Positions 1-7,441 of a DNA stretch of 18,055 nucleotides are shown here, one piece after another. Each line of letters begins with the position of its first letter. The stretch's first letter is position 1. The notes under the pieces were generated by a model, which saw nothing but the letters and a program-made list of their open reading frames with translations, made no database searches and was not told where the DNA came from. The position numbers and the translations under genes are program-made. The DNA comes from Syntrophorhabdaceae bacterium (lineage in GTDB: Bacteria; Desulfobacterota; Syntrophorhabdia; Syntrophorhabdales; Syntrophorhabdaceae): the NCBI GenBank assembly GCA_026416315.1, contig JAOAFK010000090.1, forward strand, positions 1 to 18,055. Direction: 5' to 3'.

Positions 1-84
1 AACATCATATTTTTCACAAAGCCCAACTGCTGCACGGAGTCCAGCAAGACCTCCGCCCACTATGACGATATCATGGTTTAGCAT
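1..84 (-). CDS. sdhA: Succinate dehydrogenase/fumarate reductase flavoprotein subunit, N-terminus only
   Basis: Only the first 28 codons are inside the window; the gene runs off the left edge. The translation begins MLNHDIVIVGGGLAGLRAAV, which is the N-terminal beta-alpha-beta FAD-binding fold with its GGGLAGLRAA dinucleotide motif. Together with the adjacent sdhC this identifies the FAD subunit that oxidises succinate or reduces fumarate at the cytoplasmic face of the membrane. The ATG lies one base beyond the sdhC stop codon and has no clear Shine-Dalgarno of its own, so translation is probably coupled to sdhC. The fragment alone cannot separate SdhA from FrdA, or exclude another FAD oxidoreductase; the call rests on the neighbour. 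Confidence 0.72.
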   Translation of the reverse strand, partial: MLNHDIVIVGGGLAGLRAAVGLCEKYDV

Positions 85-85
85 G

Positions 86-391
86 TTAAGAAACGATAAA
101 ATATATATAAATCAATATAATGGAGATAATACCTGCAACAGTATTGGATAACCAAAAAAGTTTTTTCTCTTTCCTGTATCCGAAATCTATCAAAATCGTC
201 CTTAATCCGTATATACTGTGAAAAGTAAAAAGAATGAGTATTAATATATCAATTACCGGTTGTCTATGTAAACTTAGTGCCCAGTCCGGTTTATTCTCCT
301 TGGTGAAGAGAAAAAAACTTGTGAGAATTTTTATGCCAAAAAGAACTATCAAAGATACCCCGCTTATCCTGTGAAAAAGCCATATGAACAT
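86..391 (-). CDS. sdhC: Succinate dehydrogenase cytochrome b556 membrane anchor subunit (SdhC)
   Basis: A 101-residue membrane protein with three hydrophobic segments (about residues 12-29, 46-68 and 79-100). Two SdhC landmarks are visible: HRISG near residue 8, matching the HRxSG quinone-site motif, and FHSIYGLRTILIDFGY around residues 57-72, matching the YHxxxGIRHxxxDFGY segment of E. coli SdhC whose His is the heme b ligand. It anchors the flavoprotein/iron-sulfur subunits and passes electrons to or from quinone. The protein lacks the ~25-residue N-terminal extension of E. coli SdhC, but an in-frame stop lies five codons upstream, so the ATG at 391 is the earliest start. It is the first gene of a minus-strand sdhC-sdhA unit. 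No second anchor gene (sdhD) sits between it and sdhA, which is notable for an anchor this short. Confidence 0.85.
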   Translation of the reverse strand: MFIWLFHRISGVSLIVLFGIKILTSFFLFTKENKPDWALSLHRQPVIDILILILFTFHSIYGLRTILIDFGYRKEKKLFWLSNTVAGIISIILIYIYFIVS

Positions 392-792
392 AACACTTTC
401 TACTTAACAATTGAAAAAAAAGTTGTCAAGAAAAAAGTGTATTTTTGTATACGAAATTTTGTTGTAATGAATTTACTTCTTCTAATTAGGCAGAAACAAA
501 GGAATATATTTTTCTTATAAAAAGCTCTTCTTGTTTTTCCCCACTCAGATACATATTTGTCCTTTACCATTAAAACACAATTAAATATTAGCATTCCTGA
601 CTAATATTCATGAGCACACTGCCTTCATTCTGCTGATGGGATAGTCTCTTTTGAAAACCTTAAATTAAGTCTTCTTTTAAAAGGATAATAGAAGTTGATT
701 TAATGCGATTAACCTAATCATTTCATCCGCATTTATTCTTTATAGAGAGAAGGTATGAGGTTGTTGTATCTATTTAGTAAATTTGTTATTTC
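392..792. other. Divergent intergenic spacer without a convincing gene
   Basis: This stretch separates minus-strand sdhC from plus-strand aspS. It holds a perfect minus-strand TTGACA (complement of 424-429) placed to serve sdhC, but the matching -10 position (complement of 401-407) is poor. It also holds the nested inverted repeat at 702-733. A 64-codon minus-strand reading frame at 400-594 is rich in Phe, Lys and Thr, lacks recognisable domains and looks like chance in AT-rich DNA. I see no tRNA or structured RNA family here. Confidence 0.5.
702..733. repeat. Nested inverted repeat upstream of aspS, possible operator
   Basis: AATGC (702-706) pairs with GCATT (729-733). Inside it GATTA (707-711) pairs with TAATC (715-719) across a 3-base centre. 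The inner 13-bp dyad is perfect and would suit a dimeric regulator. No T-run follows, so it is not a canonical terminator. It lies about 60 bp upstream of the aspS -35 box and about 310 bp from sdhC. The function is unknown, and short dyads do arise by chance in AT-rich spacers. Confidence 0.3.
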
Positions 793-822
793 TTGACTTG
801 ATAGCGCCTAAACATATATAAT
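793..822 (+). promoter_or_regulatory. Sigma-70 type promoter of aspS
   Basis: TTGACT at 793-798 and a perfect TATAAT at 817-822, separated by 18 bp. Transcription would start near 829, giving a leader of about 20 nt that contains the aspS GGAGGT ribosome binding site at 838-843. Confidence 0.72.
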
Positions 823-848
823 TAGTGACTTTTTAGTGGAGGTAGACC

Positions 849-2603
849 TTGAGGGATAAATACTGTGGGTTCGTAAATATAGAAGATGTGGGTAAGGAAG
901 TACTCCTTGCAGGGTGGGTTTATAGAAGAAGGGATCATGGAGGGCTTGTTTTTGTTGATTTAAGGGATATTACTGGGGTTGTTCAAATTGTGTTTTCTCC
1001 GGATATATCAAAACAGGCCCATAAAATGGCAGGAGATATTAAACAGGAGTATGTAATTCAAATAAAAGGTCGGGTTGAAAAAAGACCAGAGGGCACTGAA
1101 AACCCCAACATTTCTACTGGGATGGTAGAGGTCCTTGTAAAAGAACTCGTGATATTAAATATTTCTAAAACCCTTCCTTTTCAACTCGATGAAGATGAAC
1201 CAAATGAAACCGTAAAATTAAAATATAGATATCTCGATATGAGAAGGCCTTCGATACAGGAAATCTTTATCACAAGGAGCAAGGTTTATAAAGCAGTAAG
1301 AGACTATCTTGTTTCCCATGGATTTTATGAATTTGAAACTCCAATGCTTACAAAGAGTACACCAGAAGGGGCGAGGGATTTTATTGTGCCGAGCCGATTG
1401 AATCCAGGCACATTTTATGCCCTTCCTCAGTCGCCTCAACTATTTAAACAGATTCTGATGATCGCAGGATTTGATAGATATTTTCAGATTGTAAGGTGTT
1501 TCAGGGACGAAGATTTAAGGGCAGACAGACAGCCTGAATTCACACAAATAGACATGGAGATGAGCTTTGTAGATGTGGAGGATGTTATAAACATATCAGA
1601 GGGGCTTATAAAGGAGATATATAAGACCATAAAGGGTGAGACATTAAAAGACGCATTTCCAAGGATGACCTATGAGGATGCCATAAATACATATGGTACA
1701 GACAAACCTGATCTGAGATTTGGTTTACCCATCTTAGACATTACAAATATATTTAAAAAAACAGATTTCGGGGTTATAAAAAAGGCAATAGAAAATAAAG
1801 GCATTGTAAAGTCTATTGTACTGAAGGGTAAAAATCTTTCAAGAAAAGACTTGGATGCATCAGTGGATGTGGCAAAACAGATAGGTGCAGAGGGGCTTAT
1901 CTGGATAAGAAAAGAAGGCGAGACCCTTCAATCACCTGTTGTTAAGTATTTAAAGGAGGAGGAAAAATTAGCTCTGATAGAAAGACTTGAAGTAAAAGAC
2001 AGTGATGTAATCTTTATAATGACAGGCAATAGACAAAAAGTAAATGAACTTATGGGAAGATTCAGATTATATCTTGGTGAAAGATACAATCTCATAGACA
2101 GAAATCAATTTAAGTTTCTATGGGTTACCGATTTCCCCCTTTTCGAATACAGTGAAGAGCAGAAGAGGTATGTGGCATCCCATCATCCTTTTACAGCATC
2201 TAAAACCGATATAAGGCAATTCAATGGGGATTATGAATCTTTAAAATCTAAGGCATATGATCTTGTTTTAAACGGTGTGGAAATAGGTGGTGGAAGCATC
2301 AGAATTTACAGAAAGGATGAACAGATGGAGATGTTCAGACTTTTGAAGATAGAGGAGGAAGAGGCACAGGAAAAATTCGGTTTTCTCCTTGAGGCCCTTG
2401 AGATGGGTGCACCTCCTCATGGGGGTATTGCCTTCGGTTTTGATAGGATTCTTATGATGCTTTTAGACCAGGATAGCATAAGGGATGTAATACCATTTCC
2501 AAAGACGCAAAAAGGTGTGTGTCTTTTAACAGATGCGCCATCGAGGGTTACCCAGAAGCAATTAAATGAGTTGAGAATAAGGGTTATCCATGAGAAGCAG
2601 TAG
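849..2603 (+). CDS. aspS: Aspartyl-tRNA synthetase, probably the non-discriminating AspRS(Asn) type
   Basis: Class II synthetase of 584 residues, the usual bacterial length. It has the N-terminal OB-fold anticodon-binding domain (about 1-105), the catalytic core, and the bacterial GAD-type insertion (about 285-405). Visible motifs are QSPQLFKQILM, the motif 2 region FRDEDLRADRQPEFTQIDME, and motif 3 GIAFGFDRILMMLL near the C-terminus. It charges tRNA-Asp with aspartate. His30 (RRRDHGG) and Gly82 (RPEGTENP) match the His/Gly pair associated with relaxed tRNA-Asp/tRNA-Asn recognition in Pseudomonas aeruginosa AspRS, where discriminating E. coli has Leu and Lys. It may therefore also make Asp-tRNA-Asn for the amidotransferase GatCAB. 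The start is TTG at 849, chosen because GGAGGT ends 5 bases upstream and the OB-fold begins right after. Confidence 0.97.
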   Translation: MRDKYCGFVNIEDVGKEVLLAGWVYRRRDHGGLVFVDLRDITGVVQIVFSPDISKQAHKMAGDIKQEYVIQIKGRVEKRPEGTENPNISTGMVEVLVKELVILNISKTLPFQLDEDEPNETVKLKYRYLDMRRPSIQEIFITRSKVYKAVRDYLVSHGFYEFETPMLTKSTPEGARDFIVPSRLNPGTFYALPQSPQLFKQILMIAGFDRYFQIVRCFRDEDLRADRQPEFTQIDMEMSFVDVEDVINISEGLIKEIYKTIKGETLKDAFPRMTYEDAINTYGTDKPDLRFGLPILDITNIFKKTDFGVIKKAIENKGIVKSIVLKGKNLSRKDLDASVDVAKQIGAEGLIWIRKEGETLQSPVVKYLKEEEKLALIERLEVKDSDVIFIMTGNRQKVNELMGRFRLYLGERYNLIDRNQFKFLWVTDFPLFEYSEEQKRYVASHHPFTASKTDIRQFNGDYESLKSKAYDLVLNGVEIGGGSIRIYRKDEQMEMFRLLKIEEEEAQEKFGFLLEALEMGAPPHGGIAFGFDRILMMLLDQDSIRDVIPFPKTQKGVCLLTDAPSRVTQKQLNELRIRVIHEKQ

Positions 2604-2671
2604 AAATTCTATCAAATGAAGCTATTTTATTAATATTTAAAGTTTTTAAAAAAGCATCAGGAAGGTGTAAC

Positions 2672-4483
2672 ATGAAGAAAAAAAAGGGTTTTATATTTAA
2701 AAATGAATTAAAGCAGAAGAAATATCCCCTCATTGATGTGGAAGAGCCACAACTATTTAAAGATATATTCCCCTTTACAGAGGTTTGTAAGGTTAAATTT
2801 GACCATAAGATAGAACTCATTGACCCTCCTGATGAAATATATATTACTGATACTACTTTCAGGGACGGCCAGCAATCAAGACCTCCATTTACAGTGAAGC
2901 AGATAGAAGACCTGTTTGATCTCATACATCAGTTAAGCGGACCTAATGGTGTAATAAGACAGAGTGAATTTTTCTTATATACGGACAAGGATAAGGAGGC
3001 CCTATCAAGATGTCTTGAAAAGGGTTACAAATACCCTGAGATTACAGGATGGATAAGGGCTAATAAAGAAGACCTCGAACTTGTAAAACAGTTCGGTTTA
3101 AAGGAAACAGGGATATTAACGAGCGCCTCTGACTACCATATATTTTTGAAACTAAAAAAAACACGCTCGCAAGTTTTTAAAGACTATTTAAAAATAGTAG
3201 AGAAAACCCTTGAACACGGTATAATCCCGAGATGTCATTTTGAAGATATAACAAGGGCAGATATCTATGGATTCTGCGTGCCCTTTGCTCAGGCATTAAT
3301 GGAGCTATCCCAGCAGGCAAAGATACCTGTAAAGATTAGACTATGTGATACCCTGGGATTGGGTATTACGTATCCTGGTGCTGCATTGCCCCGTTCTGTT
3401 GGAAAAATCATAAGGGCAATGATAGATGATGCAGGGGTGCCTTCAGAATATCTTGAATGGCATGGTCATAATGATTTTAACAAGGTTATTATAAACAGTG
3501 TTAGTGCATGGCTTTATGGATGTACCTATGTGAACGGGACGCTCCTTGGGATTGGCGAGAGAACAGGTAATGCCCCTATAGAGAGCCTTATTATGGAATA
3601 TATCTCTCTAACTGGTAATAATAACGGTATACAGACACAGGTCATCACCCAGATTAGAAATTATTTTGAAAAGGAAATAGGCCATCATATACCGAAACAG
3701 CAACCATTCATTGGTTCTGATTTTAATGCCACATCTGCCGGTATCCATATTGATGGCCTTGCAAAGAATGAAGAGATATACATCCCCTTTGATACCAATA
3801 AGATTTTGAATAGACCCATTGCCGTAAATATCACTGATAAATCAGGCCTTGCCGGTATTGCCCACTGGATAAATTCTTATTTTGCCTTAACAGGAAATGA
3901 TAGGATACAGAAGACACATCCAGGGGTGGCAAAGATAAACAAGTGGATACTCAAACAATACGATGAAGGTAGGGTAACGTGTATCTCTGAAGAGGAGATG
4001 GAGCATCTCACAAGAAGATATATCCCGGAAATATTTGTATCTGAATTCGAACTCATAAAGAAGAGGGCATATGATATGGCAGCACATCTTATTGAAAGAT
4101 ATATTGAAGAACCAAAGATAAGAAGCATGATCCCAGAGCAACAGGAAGAGGTATTAAAAGGTATTGTTGAGGAGTATCCTTTTATCCAGTTTGCTTACAC
4201 GGTCAATAGTGAAGGCATAAAAATCACAAAAAACATAACCCAGGCAGTAGATAGGGCAAAATATTATAAGATTGGTCTGCATGATGATTTCTCAGATAGG
4301 GATTGGTTTATACAACCCATGAAGACAGGCAAGGTTTATGTTACAGACCTTTATACATCGAGAATAACAGGGGCTCTATGTGTTACAGTATCAGGGCCCA
4401 TAAGGGATGATTATGGAGATATTGTGGGTGTACTGGGTCTTGATATAAAATTTGAAGATTTAACAAAGGTTGAGGAGGGATAA
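2672..4483 (+). CDS. Re-citrate synthase-like DRE-TIM metallolyase with C-terminal Cache-like domain
   Basis: A 603-residue protein. The N-terminal ~450 residues form an isopropylmalate/homocitrate-synthase (HMGL-like) TIM barrel. It carries DTTFRDGQQSR near residue 62 (metal-binding Asp and catalytic Arg), the metal-binding HGHNDF near 265, and GERTGNAP. The genes that follow encode aconitase subunits and an unmistakable isocitrate dehydrogenase, so the most economical product is citrate (Re-citrate synthase, known in strict anaerobes such as Clostridium kluyveri, Desulfovibrio and Syntrophus), not isopropylmalate. That assignment is an inference from context. Instead of a LeuA regulatory domain, the last ~120 residues look like a Cache/PDC sensor fold: DRDWFIQPMKTGKVYVTDLY, then VSGPIRDDYGDIVGVLGLDI. 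They may bind a small ligand and tune activity. The start ATG is preceded by AGGAAGGTG. Alternatives are 2-isopropylmalate or homocitrate synthase. Confidence 0.8.
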   Translation: MKKKKGFIFKNELKQKKYPLIDVEEPQLFKDIFPFTEVCKVKFDHKIELIDPPDEIYITDTTFRDGQQSRPPFTVKQIEDLFDLIHQLSGPNGVIRQSEFFLYTDKDKEALSRCLEKGYKYPEITGWIRANKEDLELVKQFGLKETGILTSASDYHIFLKLKKTRSQVFKDYLKIVEKTLEHGIIPRCHFEDITRADIYGFCVPFAQALMELSQQAKIPVKIRLCDTLGLGITYPGAALPRSVGKIIRAMIDDAGVPSEYLEWHGHNDFNKVIINSVSAWLYGCTYVNGTLLGIGERTGNAPIESLIMEYISLTGNNNGIQTQVITQIRNYFEKEIGHHIPKQQPFIGSDFNATSAGIHIDGLAKNEEIYIPFDTNKILNRPIAVNITDKSGLAGIAHWINSYFALTGNDRIQKTHPGVAKINKWILKQYDEGRVTCISEEEMEHLTRRYIPEIFVSEFELIKKRAYDMAAHLIERYIEEPKIRSMIPEQQEEVLKGIVEEYPFIQFAYTVNSEGIKITKNITQAVDRAKYYKIGLHDDFSDRDWFIQPMKTGKVYVTDLYTSRITGALCVTVSGPIRDDYGDIVGVLGLDIKFEDLTKVEEG

Positions 4484-4487
4484 CACA

Positions 4488-5747
4488 GTGGGTAAAACTC
4501 TTGCAGAGAAAATTTTAAGCATAAATACAAAAAAGGATGTTGCCCAGAGCGAATATATTCTCGTTAATGTTGACAGGATTTTACTTCAGGATGGAACTGC
4601 GCCCCTTGCCATCAGGCAATTTTTAGAAATGGGTTTTAATAAACTCTTTGACGGTAAAAAGGTTAATTTTTTTATCGACCATGCATCACCAAGTCCTAAG
4701 ATGGAATTATCTAACGACCATATATTTATAAAAGAATTTGCAAAAAAATATGGGGCAAATGTTTTTGATGTTGGAGATGGTATATGTCATCAGATTATTT
4801 CAGAAAAGCTTATATGTCCTACTGAAGTTCTTGTGGGGGCAGATTCTCATACATGTACAGGTGGTGCATTGTGTGCGTTTTCAACAGGTATGGGTTCGAC
4901 AGATATAGCTGCAACAATGGGATTGGGTAAAACGTGGATGAGAGTGCCTGAATCATTCAGGTTCAATATTTACGGAAGGTTTCAAAAAGGTGTGACATCT
5001 AAAGACCTTATTTTAAAAATTATAGGTATGATTGGTGCCGATGGTGCAACATATAAATCTATGGAATTTATGGGAGAAGGGATTGATTTAATGGATGTGG
5101 ATGATAGGATGACCATAGCGAATATGGCTGTCGAAGCTGGGGCGAAATGTGGTCTTTTCCCTTCAGATGAGATGACTTTAAAATACCTTAAAACAAAGGG
5201 AAGGGAGAAGGCATTTTTAGAGATAAAACCCGATGACACTGCATACTATGAAAGGTCATATGATATTGATTTAGATACCCTTACACCATGTGTGAGCCTT
5301 CCCCATCAGGTTGATAATCTAAAGAGCCTTGAGGATGATGAAACAAAAAATATTTCTGTAAATCAAGTATTTATTGGTTCATGCACAAATGGCCGTCTGA
5401 ATGACTTAAGTATCGCTGCTTCTATATTGAAAGGGAAAAAAAGGCACAAAGACGTAAGGCTCATTGTGTGCCCTGCATCTCGTGATGTATACGGTAGAGC
5501 TTTGAAAGAAGGTATCTTATCCATACTTTTTGATGCAGGGGCAACAATTATACCCCCGGGATGCGGTCCTTGTATTGGTCTGCATCTTGGCGTATTGGGA
5601 AACAATGAGATTTGTGTATCTACTTCAAATAGAAATTTTTTAGGCAGGATGGGAAATCCAGACTCAAGTATCATCCTTGCATCGCCTGCTACTGCTGCTG
5701 CAAGTGCACTAACAGGCAAGCTTACGGATCCAAGGGAGGTTCTTTAA
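4488..5747 (+). CDS. Aconitase-type dehydratase large subunit (LeuC/HacA family)
   Basis: Large catalytic subunit (419 residues) of a two-subunit aconitase-superfamily hydro-lyase. The three 4Fe-4S ligands are visible: Cys299 in GSCTNGR, and Cys359 and Cys362 in GCGPCIG. DSHTC near residue 125 and MGSTDIA are further family motifs. Near residue 35 it reads LQDGTAPLAIRQF. This resembles the homoaconitase/aconitase form more than the EVTSPQAF form of E. coli LeuC. Set between a citrate-forming enzyme and an isocitrate dehydrogenase, it probably isomerises citrate to isocitrate; annotation as isopropylmalate dehydratase would be the default but fits the context poorly. I place the start at GTG 4488, not at the in-frame TTG at 4470, because the GAGGAGGG ribosome binding site (4472-4479) would lie inside the coding sequence if TTG were used. 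It begins 4 bases after the upstream stop codon. Confidence 0.83.
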   Translation: MGKTLAEKILSINTKKDVAQSEYILVNVDRILLQDGTAPLAIRQFLEMGFNKLFDGKKVNFFIDHASPSPKMELSNDHIFIKEFAKKYGANVFDVGDGICHQIISEKLICPTEVLVGADSHTCTGGALCAFSTGMGSTDIAATMGLGKTWMRVPESFRFNIYGRFQKGVTSKDLILKIIGMIGADGATYKSMEFMGEGIDLMDVDDRMTIANMAVEAGAKCGLFPSDEMTLKYLKTKGREKAFLEIKPDDTAYYERSYDIDLDTLTPCVSLPHQVDNLKSLEDDETKNISVNQVFIGSCTNGRLNDLSIAASILKGKKRHKDVRLIVCPASRDVYGRALKEGILSILFDAGATIIPPGCGPCIGLHLGVLGNNEICVSTSNRNFLGRMGNPDSSIILASPATAAASALTGKLTDPREVL

Positions 5748-6245
5748 ATGATCATCAAAGGAAAGGCATGGCGTTTTGGTGATAACATATCTACAGACCA
5801 TATAATCCCTGGCAGGTTTTACCATCTGAGGTCAAACCTTGATGAATTGAAAAAACATGTATTCGATGACATTGCGCCGGATTTCTATAATAGGATATCA
5901 AAAGGTGACATAATAGTAGCAGGTAACAATTTTGGTCTTGGATCTTCAAGGGAGCATGCCCCTCTTATTATAAAAATGGCAGGAATTGATGCCATTGTGG
6001 CAAAATCCTTTGCAAGGATATTTTACAGGAATGCCATAAATGTTGGTCTTGCAGCTATAATATGCGATGTGGATGATGTGCAAGAAGGTGATATCCTTGA
6101 AATAAAAGTCGATAAGGGGGTTTTGTTAAACATTACACAACATAATGAAAAAAGATTCTCTCCCCTTCCACCTATTATGATGGACATTTTAAAGGAAGAG
6201 GGGCTCATTAGATACATTAAAAAATACGGGGGATTAAATATCTGA
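5748..6245 (+). CDS. Aconitase-type dehydratase small subunit (LeuD family)
   Basis: A 165-residue swivel-domain partner of the preceding large subunit. Typical small-subunit motifs are WRFGDNISTDHIIPGR at the N-terminus, GNNFGLGSSREHAP near residue 65 and AKSFARIFYRNAINVGL near 85. The substrate-recognition loop reads PGRFYHLRSNLDEL. It carries an Arg and one residue more than the loops of isopropylmalate or homoaconitate enzymes that I recall, consistent with another substrate such as citrate. Its ATG follows the large-subunit TAA with no gap, with AAGGGAGG overlapping the end of that gene, so the two are co-translated. Its own stop overlaps the icd start (TGATG). Confidence 0.85.
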   Translation: MIIKGKAWRFGDNISTDHIIPGRFYHLRSNLDELKKHVFDDIAPDFYNRISKGDIIVAGNNFGLGSSREHAPLIIKMAGIDAIVAKSFARIFYRNAINVGLAAIICDVDDVQEGDILEIKVDKGVLLNITQHNEKRFSPLPPIMMDILKEEGLIRYIKKYGGLNI

Positions 6246-7414
6246 TGGATATCATTGAGATTGCATATATAGAGGGTGATGGCTCCGGTGAGGATATTTG
6301 GAGGGCATCAAAGGGTATTTTTGAAGAGGCAGTTTTAAGGGCATATGGGGGTGAAAAATCTATAAGATGGATAAACCTTATCGCCGGCCAGAAGTCCCTT
6401 GATAAAGAAGGGGTACTCCTCCCAGAGGAAACCTTAAAAACAATAAAAAATAAAAAATGTGCCATAAAAGGACCCCTTACAACCCCTGTGGGTGGAGGAT
6501 TTAGAAGTGTCAATGTATATTTAAGACAGGTGTTTGACCTTTATGTGTGCATGAGGCCAATAAGATACTTTTCTGGCCTACCAAGTCCCCTTAAGAGACC
6601 TAATGGAATAGATTTAATTATCTTCAGGGAAAATACGGAGGATATATATAAGGGGATTGAGTGGCAAGAAGGTACAGAAGAGGCGAGAAGGTTTATTGAT
6701 TTTATCAGAGAAAAATCAGGGATTGAAATATCATATGATTCAGGGATAGGTATAAAACCTATAAGTAAAAGGGGAACCCAGAGGTTTACGAAATGGGTGA
6801 TAGAATATGCCATAAAAAATAAGAGAAAATCTATTACAGTTGTTCACAAAGGCAATATTATGAAATACACAGAGGGTTCATTCAGGCAGTGGGCATTAGA
6901 GACAGGAAAAGAATTTCATGAATATATAAGATTTGAGGATGAAAAACCTCAAGAAGCTATAGAAGACACACGTATTGTTATGAATGACAGGATTGCAGAT
7001 AATATGTTTATGCAGATAATTTTAAAGCCACAGGATTATGATATACTTTTATGTCCCAATCTAAACGGTGATTATCTTTCTGATGCCTGTGCCGGTTTAA
7101 TTGGCGGACTTGGTGTGGCCCCTGGTGCAAACATAGGTGATGATGTTGCCATATTTGAACCAACCCATGGCAGCGCACCTAAATATGCAGGCAAAGATAT
7201 GATTAACCCTACTTCCTTTATCCTTTCTGGTGCATTGATGTTTAGGTATTTAGGCTTAGAAAAGGTGGCACACCTAATAGAAGATGCTGTTCAGAAGACA
7301 ATACAATCAAAAATCGTGACATATGACCTTGCAAGAAGTATGGATGGTATAACCCCTGTAAAATGTTCTAAGTTCGGTGAGGAAGTAACAAAAAGAATAG
7401 TAGAAAATTCATAG
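6245..7414 (+). CDS. icd: Isocitrate dehydrogenase, NADP-dependent
   Basis: A 389-residue decarboxylating isocitrate dehydrogenase (isocitrate to 2-oxoglutarate and CO2), somewhat shorter than the 416 residues of E. coli Icd. It aligns by eye throughout: GPLTTPVGGGFRSVNV (Ser88 matches E. coli Ser113 in the substrate site), RPIRYFSGLPSP, FRENTEDIYKGIEW, HKGNIMKYTEG and NLNGDYLSDA. The coenzyme pocket has HGSAPKYAGKDMINP, keeping the Lys-Tyr pair that reads NADP in E. coli (Lys344, Tyr345). TYDLARSMDG keeps the Tyr391 and Arg395 equivalents. NAD-type relatives carry Asp-Ile at the first pair. This gene fixes the identity of the operon: the end product is 2-oxoglutarate for glutamate synthesis, not leucine. 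It overlaps the upstream gene by one base. Confidence 0.95.
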   Translation: MDIIEIAYIEGDGSGEDIWRASKGIFEEAVLRAYGGEKSIRWINLIAGQKSLDKEGVLLPEETLKTIKNKKCAIKGPLTTPVGGGFRSVNVYLRQVFDLYVCMRPIRYFSGLPSPLKRPNGIDLIIFRENTEDIYKGIEWQEGTEEARRFIDFIREKSGIEISYDSGIGIKPISKRGTQRFTKWVIEYAIKNKRKSITVVHKGNIMKYTEGSFRQWALETGKEFHEYIRFEDEKPQEAIEDTRIVMNDRIADNMFMQIILKPQDYDILLCPNLNGDYLSDACAGLIGGLGVAPGANIGDDVAIFEPTHGSAPKYAGKDMINPTSFILSGALMFRYLGLEKVAHLIEDAVQKTIQSKIVTYDLARSMDGITPVKCSKFGEEVTKRIVENS

Positions 7415-7417
7415 GGG

Positions 7418-7426
7418 TGCTATAAT
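7418..7426 (+). promoter_or_regulatory. Extended -10 promoter for prfB
   Basis: TGC followed by a perfect TATAAT (7421-7426) lies immediately after the icd stop codon. No good -35 sits 16-18 bp upstream, which is common for extended -10 promoters. Transcription would begin near 7433, leaving a very short leader that starts about at the AAGGTGA ribosome binding site of prfB. This separates prfB from the citrate operon. Confidence 0.5.
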
Positions 7427-7441
7427 ATTTAAAGGTGAACC

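Noticed and set aside
401..429. Possible sdhC promoter with minus-strand TTGACA at 424-429
   Set aside because: The -35 is perfect but the candidate -10 hexamers at correct spacing match the consensus poorly, so I do not list it as a promoter.
400..594. A 64-codon minus-strand frame upstream of sdhC
   Set aside because: No domain, no ribosome binding site, and a composition expected from AT-rich non-coding DNA.
4470..4487. TTG start for the aconitase large subunit at 4470
   Set aside because: It would put the GAGGAGGG ribosome binding site inside the gene and overlap the upstream gene; GTG at 4488 has ideal spacing.
2672..7414. Leucine biosynthesis operon (leuACDB)
   Set aside because: The fourth gene is a clear isocitrate dehydrogenase, not isopropylmalate dehydrogenase, and the first lacks the LeuA regulatory domain pattern.
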